This document shows, one piece after another, positions 1 to 8,327 of a stretch of 63,581 nt of DNA. Each line of letters begins with the position of its first letter. The first letter of the stretch is position 1. This stretch comes from Oscillospiraceae bacterium (GTDB lineage: Bacteria > Bacillota > Clostridia > Oscillospirales > Acutalibacteraceae). The notes under the pieces were generated by a model. It worked only from the letters and a program-made list of their open reading frames with translations. It did no database searches and was not told the DNA's origin. Both the position numbers and the translations under genes were made by a program. The DNA lies in contig WRBQ01000006.1 of the NCBI GenBank assembly GCA_009784445.1, positions 1-63,581 of the forward strand. The letters run 5' to 3'.

Positions 1-126
1 CTGCGAGAGTATGACGGAATTTACGTTCCTGTGGCCTTCTTCAGAACGGTGTTTGGCGCGGGCTCTGCTGCCACCATGAGCGGCGAATTGCACATCGGCA
101 CACATGCGCCGGATGACATGTTCTAG
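1..126 (+). CDS. C-terminal end of a protein cut by the window edge
   Basis: An open frame runs from the first base to a TAG at 124-126, giving the last 41 residues of a protein. The motif VPVAFFRTVFGAG resembles the end of a copper-amine-oxidase-N-like (stalk) domain, which is common in secreted Firmicute proteins, but the piece is too short to assign. The next gene's ribosome binding site (AGGAGA) overlaps its stop codon, so the two are probably co-transcribed. Confidence 0.6.
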   Translation: MREYDGIYVPVAFFRTVFGAGSAATMSGELHIGTHAPDDMF

Positions 127-136
127 GAGAGCACCT

Positions 137-1792
137 ATGAAACGAAAAATTACAGCCTTGGCTGTTGTGGTCGCATTGCTTGTGTTGCTGACCGCTTGCG
201 GCTTTGGCACACAAGATGGCCTTGCCCTGACCAACATGGAATTTAATCTGGCCGACGCCACCGGCATGCAGGCGCATCACTTTCGGTTGGGCACAGTGGA
301 TTTAACCGCGGCGAATCTTAACATCATCCCCGGCCCGGTGGATGGCAGCATTGCAGTGCCGAATCGCACTGGGCCGCACCCTCTCGTTGTGCTGATTCAC
401 GGGGCTTCGCGCATGGCGCACGCAAACATTCACACCCACGTGCACACTGGTTTCGATTACCTAATAAAGCAGCTAGCCGCCGAGGGCTATGTTGCGCTGA
501 GTATCAACGTCAACGCTAACTACGCCTTTGCCATTGGCGAGCCACTTTCGCAAGATGGCTTTGCGCTGGAAACCTTTGATGCGCACATGGACTATCTCGC
601 ACGAGCCAACGCCGGCGAAAGCGTGGGCCATGGCGTTGAGCTGACCAACATGGTCGATTTTACGCAAATCCACCTCATTGGCCATTCACGTGGGGGCGAA
701 ATTGCTGAAACCCTCATTCGTCGCGAACCTGAACGCTTTGCTTCCATCCTGCGTGTGGCTCCGGTTATATCACCGCGCTTGTTTGCGCCGGATGATGAAC
801 AGTTTAACCCGAATGATCCCTACGCACAAATTCCGCAGCCGGATGTGCCATTTGCAATTTTGTTGCCGGAATATGACGGCGATGTGAGCTCTTTAGAGGG
901 ACAGATTGTGTTTGATGAAATTGTTGCAGCAGCACAGCAGCAAAGCATGGGCAATGTCGTGTTTCTACGTGGTGCAAACCACAACTTCTTCAACCGAACC
1001 TTTGAAAACGACGACAGATACCAAGGCTCATTTGCCGACCCACAAGATCAATCCACTTGGCTAAGCCGCGCAGAACACGAAGATTTTTTGAAGCACTATG
1101 CAGCGGCATTTTTGGCAGTGGTCACCGGTCAACGCGAGTCCTGGGGCACCTTCAATCCAGACGAGCCGCAGCCCACAACGTTGTTTGGCTTTGCGGCCAC
1201 GGCTTCCACCTATTTCCCCGGCATGCAGCAGTTGATTGCCGAACCAACGCATGATGCTGCGATGAACGCGATTGGCTCTGCTACGGCGGCATTTCACCAG
1301 CAAAGTTTTCCGACGCAATCCATTGGCCATGGCTTGTTTTATCACCCAGGTGTGTTGGGACGGGCAGACCCACGGCTGCCGCTTTACGCCCTAAGTTGGG
1401 GTGATCATAATGGAGCTGTGGAATTCCCCCTGCTGCTTTCCAACTTATCTGCAAGTAATGCAATATCGTTGTTCGTAGCAGTGGATTCATCTGATGAACG
1501 TAATACGCGGCGTGGCAAACAATCCTTTTCCGTTGCACTCACAGACAGTTCCGGTGCCGAGCAAAGCGTGGTGATTCCGCGCGGCACCCGTGCTTTGGAT
1601 GTGCACCCGGGTCAACAGGATTATATTGAGGATTTCGGTGACATTTGGCTGGGCTTCACGCCACTTGGCGAGCTGCGTATTCCGCTGCACTATTTCGATG
1701 AAATCGACCTAAGCACGGTGACGCAATTGAACATTCACTTTGACCAAACCCGCAGCGGCGCCATCATGCTGGCAGGCGCCTGGCTGGTTTGA
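137..1792 (+). CDS. Lipoprotein alpha/beta-hydrolase (esterase-like)
   Basis: A 551-residue protein. I start it at ATG 137 rather than the upstream ATG at 104 because AGGAGA (125-130) sits just ahead and the protein then opens with a lipoprotein signal (MKRK, hydrophobic stretch, lipobox LTAC). Hydrolase features are an HG oxyanion turn (VLIHGAS, near residue 95), the nucleophile elbow GHSRGGE near residue 184, and a likely catalytic His in GANHNFF near residue 281. The C-terminal 200 residues look like a separate beta-rich domain. It is likely anchored on the outer face of the membrane and hydrolyses esters. The substrate is unknown. The fold call is secure; the function is not. Confidence 0.75.
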   Translation: MKRKITALAVVVALLVLLTACGFGTQDGLALTNMEFNLADATGMQAHHFRLGTVDLTAANLNIIPGPVDGSIAVPNRTGPHPLVVLIHGASRMAHANIHTHVHTGFDYLIKQLAAEGYVALSINVNANYAFAIGEPLSQDGFALETFDAHMDYLARANAGESVGHGVELTNMVDFTQIHLIGHSRGGEIAETLIRREPERFASILRVAPVISPRLFAPDDEQFNPNDPYAQIPQPDVPFAILLPEYDGDVSSLEGQIVFDEIVAAAQQQSMGNVVFLRGANHNFFNRTFENDDRYQGSFADPQDQSTWLSRAEHEDFLKHYAAAFLAVVTGQRESWGTFNPDEPQPTTLFGFAATASTYFPGMQQLIAEPTHDAAMNAIGSATAAFHQQSFPTQSIGHGLFYHPGVLGRADPRLPLYALSWGDHNGAVEFPLLLSNLSASNAISLFVAVDSSDERNTRRGKQSFSVALTDSSGAEQSVVIPRGTRALDVHPGQQDYIEDFGDIWLGFTPLGELRIPLHYFDEIDLSTVTQLNIHFDQTRSGAIMLAGAWLV

Positions 1793-1827
1793 TTATAGCA
1801 TGACTTGGGAGAAAGGGGGTGGCGAAT

Positions 1828-1935
1828 TTGAACTTTGATACACTAATGCGCATACAAACGTTGCTTGGCGGCGTGGTAATCGTTTCAGCCATTGCGATCG
1901 CATTCCATTCCATTCAATGGGCAAGAGGCGTTTAG
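1828..1935 (+). CDS. Small membrane protein (35 aa), TTG start
   Basis: A TTG start follows GGGGGTGG at suitable spacing and encodes 35 residues with one hydrophobic helix (about residues 10-28) and a charged tail (WARGV). It is the first of three consecutive tiny membrane ORFs, each with its own ribosome binding site, between a hydrolase gene and yunB. No family is recognised. The short length makes the call tentative, but the array of strong Shine-Dalgarno sites supports real translation. Confidence 0.45.
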   Translation: MNFDTLMRIQTLLGGVVIVSAIAIAFHSIQWARGV

Positions 1936-1968
1936 CACAAACGCACATGAACAAGGAGGAATATAGAT

Positions 1969-2061
1969 ATGTTTACTCAACGTTGGCACTACCTGCTAGC
2001 ATGGTGGGGCGTATTAATTATTGCGGTTATACTTTGGGGACTTACTTGGATTTTACTTTAA
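1969..2061 (+). CDS. Small Trp-rich membrane protein (30 aa)
   Basis: ATG 1969 lies 8 bases after AAGGAGG and opens a 30-residue peptide that is almost entirely one hydrophobic helix with five Trp residues (for example LAWWGV and WGLTWILL). It sits between two other tiny membrane ORFs and ahead of the sporulation gene yunB. Its size and composition recall small forespore or mother-cell membrane peptides, but no homology is visible by eye. Confidence 0.5.
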   Translation: MFTQRWHYLLAWWGVLIIAVILWGLTWILL

Positions 2062-2072
2062 GGAGGCTGCAC

Positions 2073-2207
2073 ATGACACCTTTGCATAGTGGCATAGAGA
2101 TACTTTGGAGTATGAGTTTAGGTTTTGGCTTTTACGCCATATTAGCCGCAGGCGCCATCACCTTGATTTCAGGCATCATTGTATTGCTGCGCAATCTATT
2201 CTCTTAA
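2073..2207 (+). CDS. Small membrane protein (44 aa)
   Basis: ATG 2073 follows AAGGAGG (2060-2066) and encodes 44 residues with a long hydrophobic segment covering most of the chain (LGFGFYAILAAGAITLISGI) and a basic end (LLRNLFS). It starts 11 bases after the previous tiny ORF stops. Together with that ORF and the one at 1828 it forms a translationally spaced trio upstream of yunB. Function unknown. Confidence 0.5.
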   Translation: MTPLHSGIEILWSMSLGFGFYAILAAGAITLISGIIVLLRNLFS

Positions 2208-2227
2208 GCATAGCGCCACATAAGACA

Positions 2228-2259
2228 TCCCCCCATGTTCATACGTTGAACCGGGGGGA
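2228..2259 (+). promoter_or_regulatory. Hairpin that captures the yunB ribosome binding site
   Basis: C-rich arm 2229-2234 (CCCCCC) pairs with 2253-2258 (GGGGGG), and an inner stem GTTCA (2237-2241)/TGAAC (2247-2251) closes a 5-base loop. The 3' arm is the ribosome binding site of yunB, whose ATG is at 2266. The structure could limit yunB translation or act as a weak terminator, since only four T residues follow. Confidence 0.5.
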
Positions 2260-2265
2260 GATTTT

Positions 2266-2925
2266 ATGCATCGTTATTGGCGTTATCGGCGGCCACGCAT
2301 TGGTCGTACGCGTATGCAGGGGTCGCGCAGGTTGTTGTGCCTGCTGCTGGTGGGCGCGATTATCACCGTTGGCGCGGGCGTCATCCTCGACCGCCGCGCT
2401 AGTCCGCAAATCCATGCACTGGCAGAAACCTTGGCGCGCCAACAAGCTGCCGAGGCCATCGCCTTTGCCGTGCAGCAAGCCCTAGCTCAGCAGGAAATCA
2501 CCTACGACCGCCTAGTGCTCACCACTATTTCGCACGATGGCATTCGCACCATGCAAACCAATGCGCATGAGGTCAACCTGCTGCGCGGGCAAATCAACTC
2601 CGCCGTTGAACGCAGTGTGGAGCAGCGCCGTGGGCGCATCCGCATTCCGCTGGGTGCGCTGCTGGGCAGTGATCTTCTCGCCGGCCGCGGGCCAAACATC
2701 GGCATCCCGCTGCGCATGGCTGGCAGTGCCATTTCCGACATCCGCAGCGACTTCACCACCGCCGGTCTCAACCAGTCCATGCACCGCGTGATGATGGACT
2801 TAGAGGTCACCATTTCGGTCATCCTGCCCGGCGCAGCAGAAACTTTTACAGTGGAAATGACCGTTGCCCTAGCCGAAACGGTGATTGTTGGCCATGTGCC
2901 AGGCGGGGTACTGGTAGGCAGTTAA
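2266..2925 (+). CDS. yunB: Sporulation protein YunB
   Basis: A 219-residue protein with a short basic N-terminus, one membrane segment (about residues 23-41) and an extracytoplasmic domain. The YunB signature is visible: IPLGALLGSDLLAGRGP, the AGLNQSMHR segment, and the end TVIVGHVP. In Bacillus yunB belongs to the mother-cell sigma-E set and is needed for efficient sporulation; its biochemical role is unclear. Length is slightly short of the Bacillus protein. Start ATG 2266 is set by GGGGGAG five bases upstream, which is buried in a hairpin. Confidence 0.85.
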   Translation: MHRYWRYRRPRIGRTRMQGSRRLLCLLLVGAIITVGAGVILDRRASPQIHALAETLARQQAAEAIAFAVQQALAQQEITYDRLVLTTISHDGIRTMQTNAHEVNLLRGQINSAVERSVEQRRGRIRIPLGALLGSDLLAGRGPNIGIPLRMAGSAISDIRSDFTTAGLNQSMHRVMMDLEVTISVILPGAAETFTVEMTVALAETVIVGHVPGGVLVGS

Positions 2926-3012
2926 ACAGTCAAACAGCACAGTTTTTTGTTGATTTTGCATTAAAAAAAGGATCATTAAGGCTCCTTGCATTTTCGTTTT
3001 TTGTTAAAGGGC

Positions 3013-3041
3013 TTGTTTTTTATTTTGAGAAATGATATAAT
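3013..3041 (+). promoter_or_regulatory. Promoter for the GH29 fucosidase gene
   Basis: TTGTTT (3013-3018), a 17-base spacer and TATAAT (3036-3041), with TGA just before the -10. The start of GH29 is at 3125, leaving a leader of about 75 bases. The stretch between yunB and here holds only AT-rich sequence and a short inverted repeat (AAGGA/TCCTT). Confidence 0.6.
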
Positions 3042-3124
3042 AAGGGTTCTAGAGTCAACCCATCACAAACCTTCGCCAGCTACCAAACACGATATAACAA
3101 AAACTATGGTTCAGGAGATAACAT

Positions 3125-4972
3125 ATGCTCAAACGCGACACGGATGCAATCAATCAAGCAATGGCCCCCGGCGGTTGGATGCAACAGGATTTCCATAACA
3201 CCGCCGCGCGCTTGGAATGGTGGAACGAAGCAACCTTCGGCTGCTTTGTGCACTGGGGCGTGTATGCCATCGCGGGTGGGGAATGGAATGGTCGCCAAAG
3301 CGGCTATGCCGAGCACTTGCAGCGTGTGATGTGCTTCACTAAGGCGGAGTACACCGAGTTGTTCGTTAACAACTTCAATCCCGTGAATTTTGATGCCGAC
3401 GAGTGGATTGCCGCTGTAAAAGCCGCAGGCATGCGCTATTTTGTCATCACCGCTAAACACCACGACGGATTTGCTATGAATCCCTCGGATGTCTATCCCT
3501 ACGACATCCGCATGACGCCCTTCGGGCGCGACCCCATTGAAGAACTGCGCGTTGCCTGCAAAAAAGAGGGCATCCGCTTTGGAATTTACTATTCCCATGC
3601 CTTTGACTGGGAACATCCCGATGCGCCAGGTAATGACTGGGAGTTCAAGAACGGCGGCGGAGACAAGCGACTGTTTGAGGGTCCAAACGGCCTGTGGTTC
3701 AATGAACATCCCGAGCTTGTGGAAAAAACCGCACGTGGTTATGTGGATGGCAAGAGCATCCCGCAGATTTTGGAGCTGATTGAAAATTACCAGCCTGACC
3801 TGCTTTGGTTTGACACCGCGCACAAGCTGCCCATCAGCGAAAACCTGCGCATTTTGCGTGCCATTCGCCAAGCTGACCCAAACGTTGTGGTCAACGGCAG
3901 GCTTGCGCCGGTGGACGGCATTCCGACGGCGGACTACATTAACACCGCTGACCGCGCGGCTGAATTTTTCTCAGAACCCGGCGCATGGGAGACCATCCCC
4001 ACCACAAACGAGTCTTACGGCTACTCGAAGGTTGATAAATCGCACAAGCCACCGGAGCATTTCATCCGTCTGCTGGCTAAAGCTGCGGCACGCGGAGGAC
4101 GTGTGCTGATGAACGTTGGCCCCACCGCTTTGGGCGAAATTGACGGCGTGGACCTCGACATTCTCAAAACCATTGGCGAGTGGATGCAGGTCAACGGCGA
4201 GAGTATCTACAGCACGCAACGAAGCCCCCTTTGCACGCAGCCTTTTGGCGAAACAACACTGAAGGGCAACAAACTCTACCTGCATGTGTTTGAGCCGGGC
4301 AGCGGCAGCATCACGCTAGGCGGCATGCTCAATCATGTGAAGAAAGCATATTTGCTGGCCGACCCCGCAAAAACGCCCCTGCCTATCCAACGCTTGAATA
4401 CCTTCGACACAGAAATCGCTCTGCCAAGTGATCTGCCGGAGAGCTGCAACACCGTTGTTGTCGTCGAGTTCGAAGGCGAGCTGTTGCACGACAAAAGTCG
4501 CCTGTTAGCCCGACAAAATTATCTACGCGCGTTCGATGCCTCGCATATCAGCCCGGCGCTCAGTCATGGCGACGGCAAGTTCGGACGCGACCATATTTCT
4601 AACTTTACGCACACCGAGCAAACGGTCATCTGGAACGTGCGTCCTGCTGTGTTTGGGCAATACAAGCTCAACCTGCGCTATTCTACTCGCACGAAAGAGA
4701 TCACCGGCGCGTATTCGATTTACGTCAACGGCCAGCAGCATGTGCGGCAAATCACATCGTCACCTTCACCCGAAGAATACACGACGCACGACTTCATAGT
4801 GGAGCTTAACGGCGAAGGCTTGCCCGGCACAGCAACCTTCGACATCGTGTTCCGGCCGGTGGACATCACCGGCGAGTTTGTGCACTTGTACGGCGTGGAG
4901 ATGGAGCTCGTGCAGGAACAACAGGGCAGCGCAGGCAAAGAGATAGACGATACGGATACAGGGGATGCGTAA
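3125..4972 (+). CDS. Alpha-L-fucosidase, glycoside hydrolase family 29
   Basis: A 615-residue protein without a signal peptide, so probably cytoplasmic. It hydrolyses alpha-L-fucosyl linkages with retention of configuration. Typical GH29 blocks are visible: WWNEATFGCFVHWGVY near the start, FVITAKHHDGFAM, GIYYSHAFDW, and the nucleophile region DLLWFDTA with the catalytic Asp near residue 229. After about residue 330 comes a beta domain, and residues 470-605 look like an extra carbohydrate-binding-like beta sandwich. AGGAGA lies 7 bases ahead of ATG 3125. It faces a GH95 fucosidase gene, which suggests joint use of fucosylated oligosaccharides. Confidence 0.88.
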   Translation: MLKRDTDAINQAMAPGGWMQQDFHNTAARLEWWNEATFGCFVHWGVYAIAGGEWNGRQSGYAEHLQRVMCFTKAEYTELFVNNFNPVNFDADEWIAAVKAAGMRYFVITAKHHDGFAMNPSDVYPYDIRMTPFGRDPIEELRVACKKEGIRFGIYYSHAFDWEHPDAPGNDWEFKNGGGDKRLFEGPNGLWFNEHPELVEKTARGYVDGKSIPQILELIENYQPDLLWFDTAHKLPISENLRILRAIRQADPNVVVNGRLAPVDGIPTADYINTADRAAEFFSEPGAWETIPTTNESYGYSKVDKSHKPPEHFIRLLAKAAARGGRVLMNVGPTALGEIDGVDLDILKTIGEWMQVNGESIYSTQRSPLCTQPFGETTLKGNKLYLHVFEPGSGSITLGGMLNHVKKAYLLADPAKTPLPIQRLNTFDTEIALPSDLPESCNTVVVVEFEGELLHDKSRLLARQNYLRAFDASHISPALSHGDGKFGRDHISNFTHTEQTVIWNVRPAVFGQYKLNLRYSTRTKEITGAYSIYVNGQQHVRQITSSPSPEEYTTHDFIVELNGEGLPGTATFDIVFRPVDITGEFVHLYGVEMELVQEQQGSAGKEIDDTDTGDA

Positions 4973-5020
4973 TGCAATCGACATGTCTAACTTAACTGTC
5001 GTTTTTTCTTGATATTCTCT

Positions 5021-7331
5021 TCATGGCATCTTAAGCAAACAAACCCTATTCGCGTTCATGTCAAGCACAATCTCGCCATCCATTGCTGTTGCGTGGATGG
5101 CTTTGCCGTTTTCGTCTGTCACCTGCGCACTGCAAATGCCAAGATAGCGCACAGTGCAAACACCGCCGCGCCGCGCGTGAATCGTCATTTTCGTCAGCCT
5201 CATGTTCTGCCACGTGCAACCAACCACAAAGTTGCCGCGTGCCACCAAGCCTTCAAAGCTACCGCTTGGCCAGTCATGCGGCAACGCAGGCAGCGGTTCA
5301 ATCACGTTGCTATTGCTTTGCAGCAGCATTTCGGCCACGCCTGCGGTGCCGCCGAAATTCCCGTCAATTTGGAACGGCGGATGAGTGCCCACAGATTTGG
5401 CAGTGTGCCGGTTTTTAGCAGCGTTTGATACAGCTTGTAGGCTCGCTGGCCATCACGTGCACGCGCCCATGCGTTGAGCCGGTGCGCCATGGCCCAGCCG
5501 GTGGATTCATCTCCGCGCTCGGTCAACGTGACGCGAGCGGCCTGCATCCACTCTGGCGTGTTGGGCTTGATGGTCTGCCCGGGGCTGAGTGCCACAAGAT
5601 ACGAAATATGGCGGTGGTGATATTCGCCGATGTCGCCGTAATATTCTTCTTCACGATATTCTTTCACTTGGCCGGACGCGCCCACAATCACGGGTTCTAG
5701 CTTGTCAATTTGCTGTTTGGCAAGGCGCACGGTGTCGTTGTCAATGCCCAGCAACTGCGCGGCCGCGATGCAGTCTTTGTGGTTTTCATACAGCATTTGT
5801 TGGTCAAACGCGCAACCAGTGGTGCGATAGTGTACGCCATCTTTGCGCTGCTCCGGCGACATCGATGGATGCACCAACAGACAGCCGTCTTGCTCGATAA
5901 CGGTTCGGCTAAGAAAATCCGACATGCCGCAAAGCGCGGGGTATGTGATATCTTTGAGCACCGCTTCGTCACGCGTGTAATCGTAGTAATCCCAAAACAA
6001 CTTCGTGATCAACCCGCCCTGCCCCGGCCCCGAGTGCCCCTCTGGCCACGGCATGGAAAGATGACACGGCCAGCTGCCTGTGCCAATTGCCCAACCGTTT
6101 TGGCCGGTACCGCTTTCTTTAGCGGGCACGGCGTATTTCGCGTTCGGGTGTTTTTCATAAATAAGCTTGAGATAATCGTCTGCAAACGCTTGCGCGCGCT
6201 TGCGAAACGCCAGATTCATGTCCGAGTACGATTCGAACATCTCGGCCAAGTTTGTGGTGAAGGCATGCCAATAGTTCATTTGGATATTGATGTTGTGCCA
6301 ATAGCCGCCACTCCATGGGGTGGAGTAGTATTGATTCCACAACCCCTGCAAGTTGCCCGGCAGCGTGCCCTTGCGTGACGACGCAATTAGCAAATAGCGG
6401 CCATACTGAAAGTAAAGCTCTTCTAAATAACGGCTTGGTTTGTCGGCAATATATGCATTGAGCAGCTCGTCGGTAGGCAGATTGCTCGGTTGGCAGCCTA
6501 AGTTCAACTGCACGCGATTGAAAAACTGCTGATAATCTTGCACATGACGTTCGCGCACATTGTCATAGCCCAGCGCGAGGGCTTTTGCAAGCGTTTGTGA
6601 GATGCGTTCATGTGGGTGCGGATTGCCCACAAGTTTTTCTTGCGGCGGGCAATCGCGAAACACCTCTTCGCAAAGCCGATAGTTCGTGCCCAATGCCATC
6701 CAGATGATGGCTTCGTCAGCGTTTTCGAGCACAAGCTTGTTTCCATCGCAACACAGAGCACCGCCACTGTGCTGCACAATAATTTGGCCTTCGTATGAAA
6801 TGCCGTAATGCTCCATTTCGCCGCTGAGGGTGATCGTTTGCCCACAGGCCGCAACCGTGCCGGATTCCCCCAGCCTGCCCGATTCGCCGAACGGTTGCAG
6901 ATAGGGAATCTCGGGCCGCAGCGTGAACGAAATACAACCGGACTCCAAGGCAGTTAGTTTTACGGCCAGCACGGCATCCAGGTGTGACGTAAAATATTCC
7001 CGTCGATACAATAGTCGTAACACACATGCGCCGTGGCGTCGTTGAGCATTAGGTCGCGGGTATAGTTTGTGATGTCTTGTTCGGGGTGATGGAAATCAAT
7101 AAGCACCTCTGCGAAGTTGTTAATGCCTTCCGGGTAAGGATTGGCTAAGCTGGCCTCGGTTACTTGCATGCGCTCAGTGTCTGTGCGACCAAAGATATTC
7201 ACGCCGAAATGTCCGCTCGCTAGGGGCAGCGACCATGCCTCCCAATCGGGGTCTTTCGCTTTCGGGTCATCGGATTCGCGACCTCTGTTGGGCGCGGGGG
7301 CTTTGTACCATAGTTTGTATTGTTTTTGCAT
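5021..7331 (-). pseudogene. Alpha-L-fucosidase GH95, broken by two frameshifts
   Basis: Three reading frames on the minus strand join into one GH95 protein of about 770 residues, the normal family length. Piece 1 (7331 down to about 7000) carries WSLPLASGHFG and the EASLANPYP block. Piece 2 (about 7000 down to 5390) holds the catalytic barrel, including WNQYYSTPWSGGYW. Piece 3 (5390 down to 5021) begins at THPPFQIDGNFGG, a hallmark block. Both breaks fall on CCC tracts of the plus strand (6999-7001 and 5388-5390), and one extra C in each restores a continuous frame. It could be a real pseudogene or two sequencing indels. No signal peptide is seen. AGGATTTT precedes ATG 7331. Confidence 0.85.
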
Positions 7332-7416
7332 GTAAAATCCTCCGTGTTCAATTATCTCCCTTTATAACGTGTTGTATCGCTTAGAGTGATCTTGGCGGGA
7401 TTTCGTAGCCGCGTCC

Positions 7417-7462
7417 TTCAATCGTTTGAATCGTTATTATACAACGATTCGCAAACGATTGC
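7417..7462. promoter_or_regulatory. Two LacI-family-like operators flanking the GH95 promoter
   Basis: TTCAATCGTTTGAA (7417-7430) and GCAAACGATTGC (7451-7462) are both near-palindromes of the LacI/GalR type with a central CG. Together they form one large imperfect inverted repeat around the -10. Binding would cover the transcription start and the -35/spacer of the minus-strand promoter. No regulator gene of this family is in the window. Confidence 0.6.
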
Positions 7463-7464
7463 AA
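7436..7464 (-). promoter_or_regulatory. Promoter of the GH95 fucosidase gene
   Basis: On the minus strand TTGCAA (7464-7459), a 17-base spacer and TATAAT (7441-7436). The leader to ATG 7331 is about 100 bases. Both elements are embedded in the operator-like inverted repeats, so this looks like a repressible sugar promoter. Confidence 0.7.
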
Positions 7465-7504
7465 GAGAATTTTAAGAAATTTCAAAAAACAGCCCAAAAT
7501 TAGC

Positions 7505-7533
7505 AAAAAAGCCCCTGCGAAGGGGCTTTTTTT
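7505..7533. terminator. Bidirectional terminator after the Cys/Pro-rich coat-like gene
   Basis: GCCCC (7511-7515) pairs with GGGGC (7522-7526) around TGCGAA, with A6 on one side and T7 on the other. On the minus strand it directly follows the stop codon of the 7532-8086 gene. Confidence 0.8.
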
Positions 7534-8086
7534 ATGCACCGGGATAGGGGTAGTTGCCGTTGGAGGTGTACACCGGCGGGGGCGGGTAGTTATAACTAGA
7601 CTGGAAATGAGAGGGCGCTATGGATAAAGTTGTGCCAGTCTCGCCAATGTCGTCATCAGGTCGATAATATCCTGCGGCGTTGCAGGCCTGCGACAGGTTG
7701 CCGGGGTGAATGTAGCCTTGGTCCTCGCAAGATTCCGGCACCGAACAGGGGCGCGGCCGACATGGGCGCGGCATACACGCAGGCGGGCATACCGGTGGCG
7801 GGCACACGGGTCGGCACACCGGCGGACATGCAGGCGGCGGGCACGGCGGCTTTGGCCACGACGGAAAGCATGGTTTGGGACAAAAGGGCGGCGAAAAAGG
7901 TGGACAAAAAGGCGGGCGCGAATGCCAACAGCTAGGCGGAGGCGCTGGCGGCGCGGGGCGACACGGATTGCAGCAGGGTTGGCAGCAGTTAGGCCTGCTG
8001 CAGTCGCGCGGGGGTTCGGGACGACATCTATTGCAGCGGCAGCTACAGGAACCTCTGCAACCGCAGCGGGAGTTACATTTTGACAT
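7532..8086 (-). CDS. Cys/Pro-rich small protein, probable spore coat component
   Basis: A 184-residue protein. I start it at ATG 8086 because AAAGGATC precedes that codon; the longer upstream frame lacks a site. The first 110 residues are dominated by Cys, Pro and Arg in short repeats such as CPPxCPPxCRP, followed by a C-terminal Tyr/Pro tail (YNYPPPPVYTSNG). There is no signal peptide or membrane helix. Such composition is known in Firmicute spore coat and exosporium proteins, where disulphides cross-link the layer. It is the nearest gene to two CotF-like genes on the same strand. The coat assignment is inference from composition and context; no named family is recognised. Confidence 0.6.
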   Translation of the reverse strand: MSKCNSRCGCRGSCSCRCNRCRPEPPRDCSRPNCCQPCCNPCRPAPPAPPPSCWHSRPPFCPPFSPPFCPKPCFPSWPKPPCPPPACPPVCRPVCPPPVCPPACMPRPCRPRPCSVPESCEDQGYIHPGNLSQACNAAGYYRPDDDIGETGTTLSIAPSHFQSSYNYPPPPVYTSNGNYPYPGA

Positions 8087-8176
8087 GAGCAGGATCCTTT
8101 CATCATTGCTTTGCAAAATCTTGCGTCAACCGACGCGTTGTCCTGTTCCATTGTATTCAAAACCAAAAAACTTGTT

Positions 8177-8248
8177 CCACCATCTGCGGTGGAGCTCCGT
8201 CGCTTCGCTGCCACCTGCGGTGGGGCTTGGTCGCTTCGCTGTGCTTTA
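8177..8248 (+). repeat. Tandem pair of a dispersed CCACC-GGTGG/CGCTTCGCTG repeat
   Basis: Copy one (8177-8210) and copy two (8211-8248) each hold a CCACC...GGTGG palindrome followed by GTCGCTTCGCTG. Related copies lie at 20014-20042, 30101-30131, 32067-32103 and 34298-34334. All are between genes. Confidence 0.75.
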
Positions 8249-8280
8249 TCACAGTTACAAAAAGCCGCTTGCAGGGGTAC

Positions 8281-8312
8281 AGGAAAACCACCCCGTGTGA
8301 TGGAGTGGTTTA
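8281..8312 (-). terminator. Terminator of the PHP-domain gene
   Basis: On the minus strand AACCACTCC (8310-8302) pairs with GGGGTGGTT (8294-8286), a 9-bp stem with one G-T pair, followed by TTTTCC. It lies 18 bases after the stop codon. Confidence 0.7.
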
Positions 8313-8327
8313 ATACGCTCTGTGCGC

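Noticed and set aside
7630..7935. Plus-strand frames opposite the Cys/Pro-rich gene
   Set aside because: Repeat-driven shadow frames without ribosome binding sites; the minus strand has a good site and terminator.
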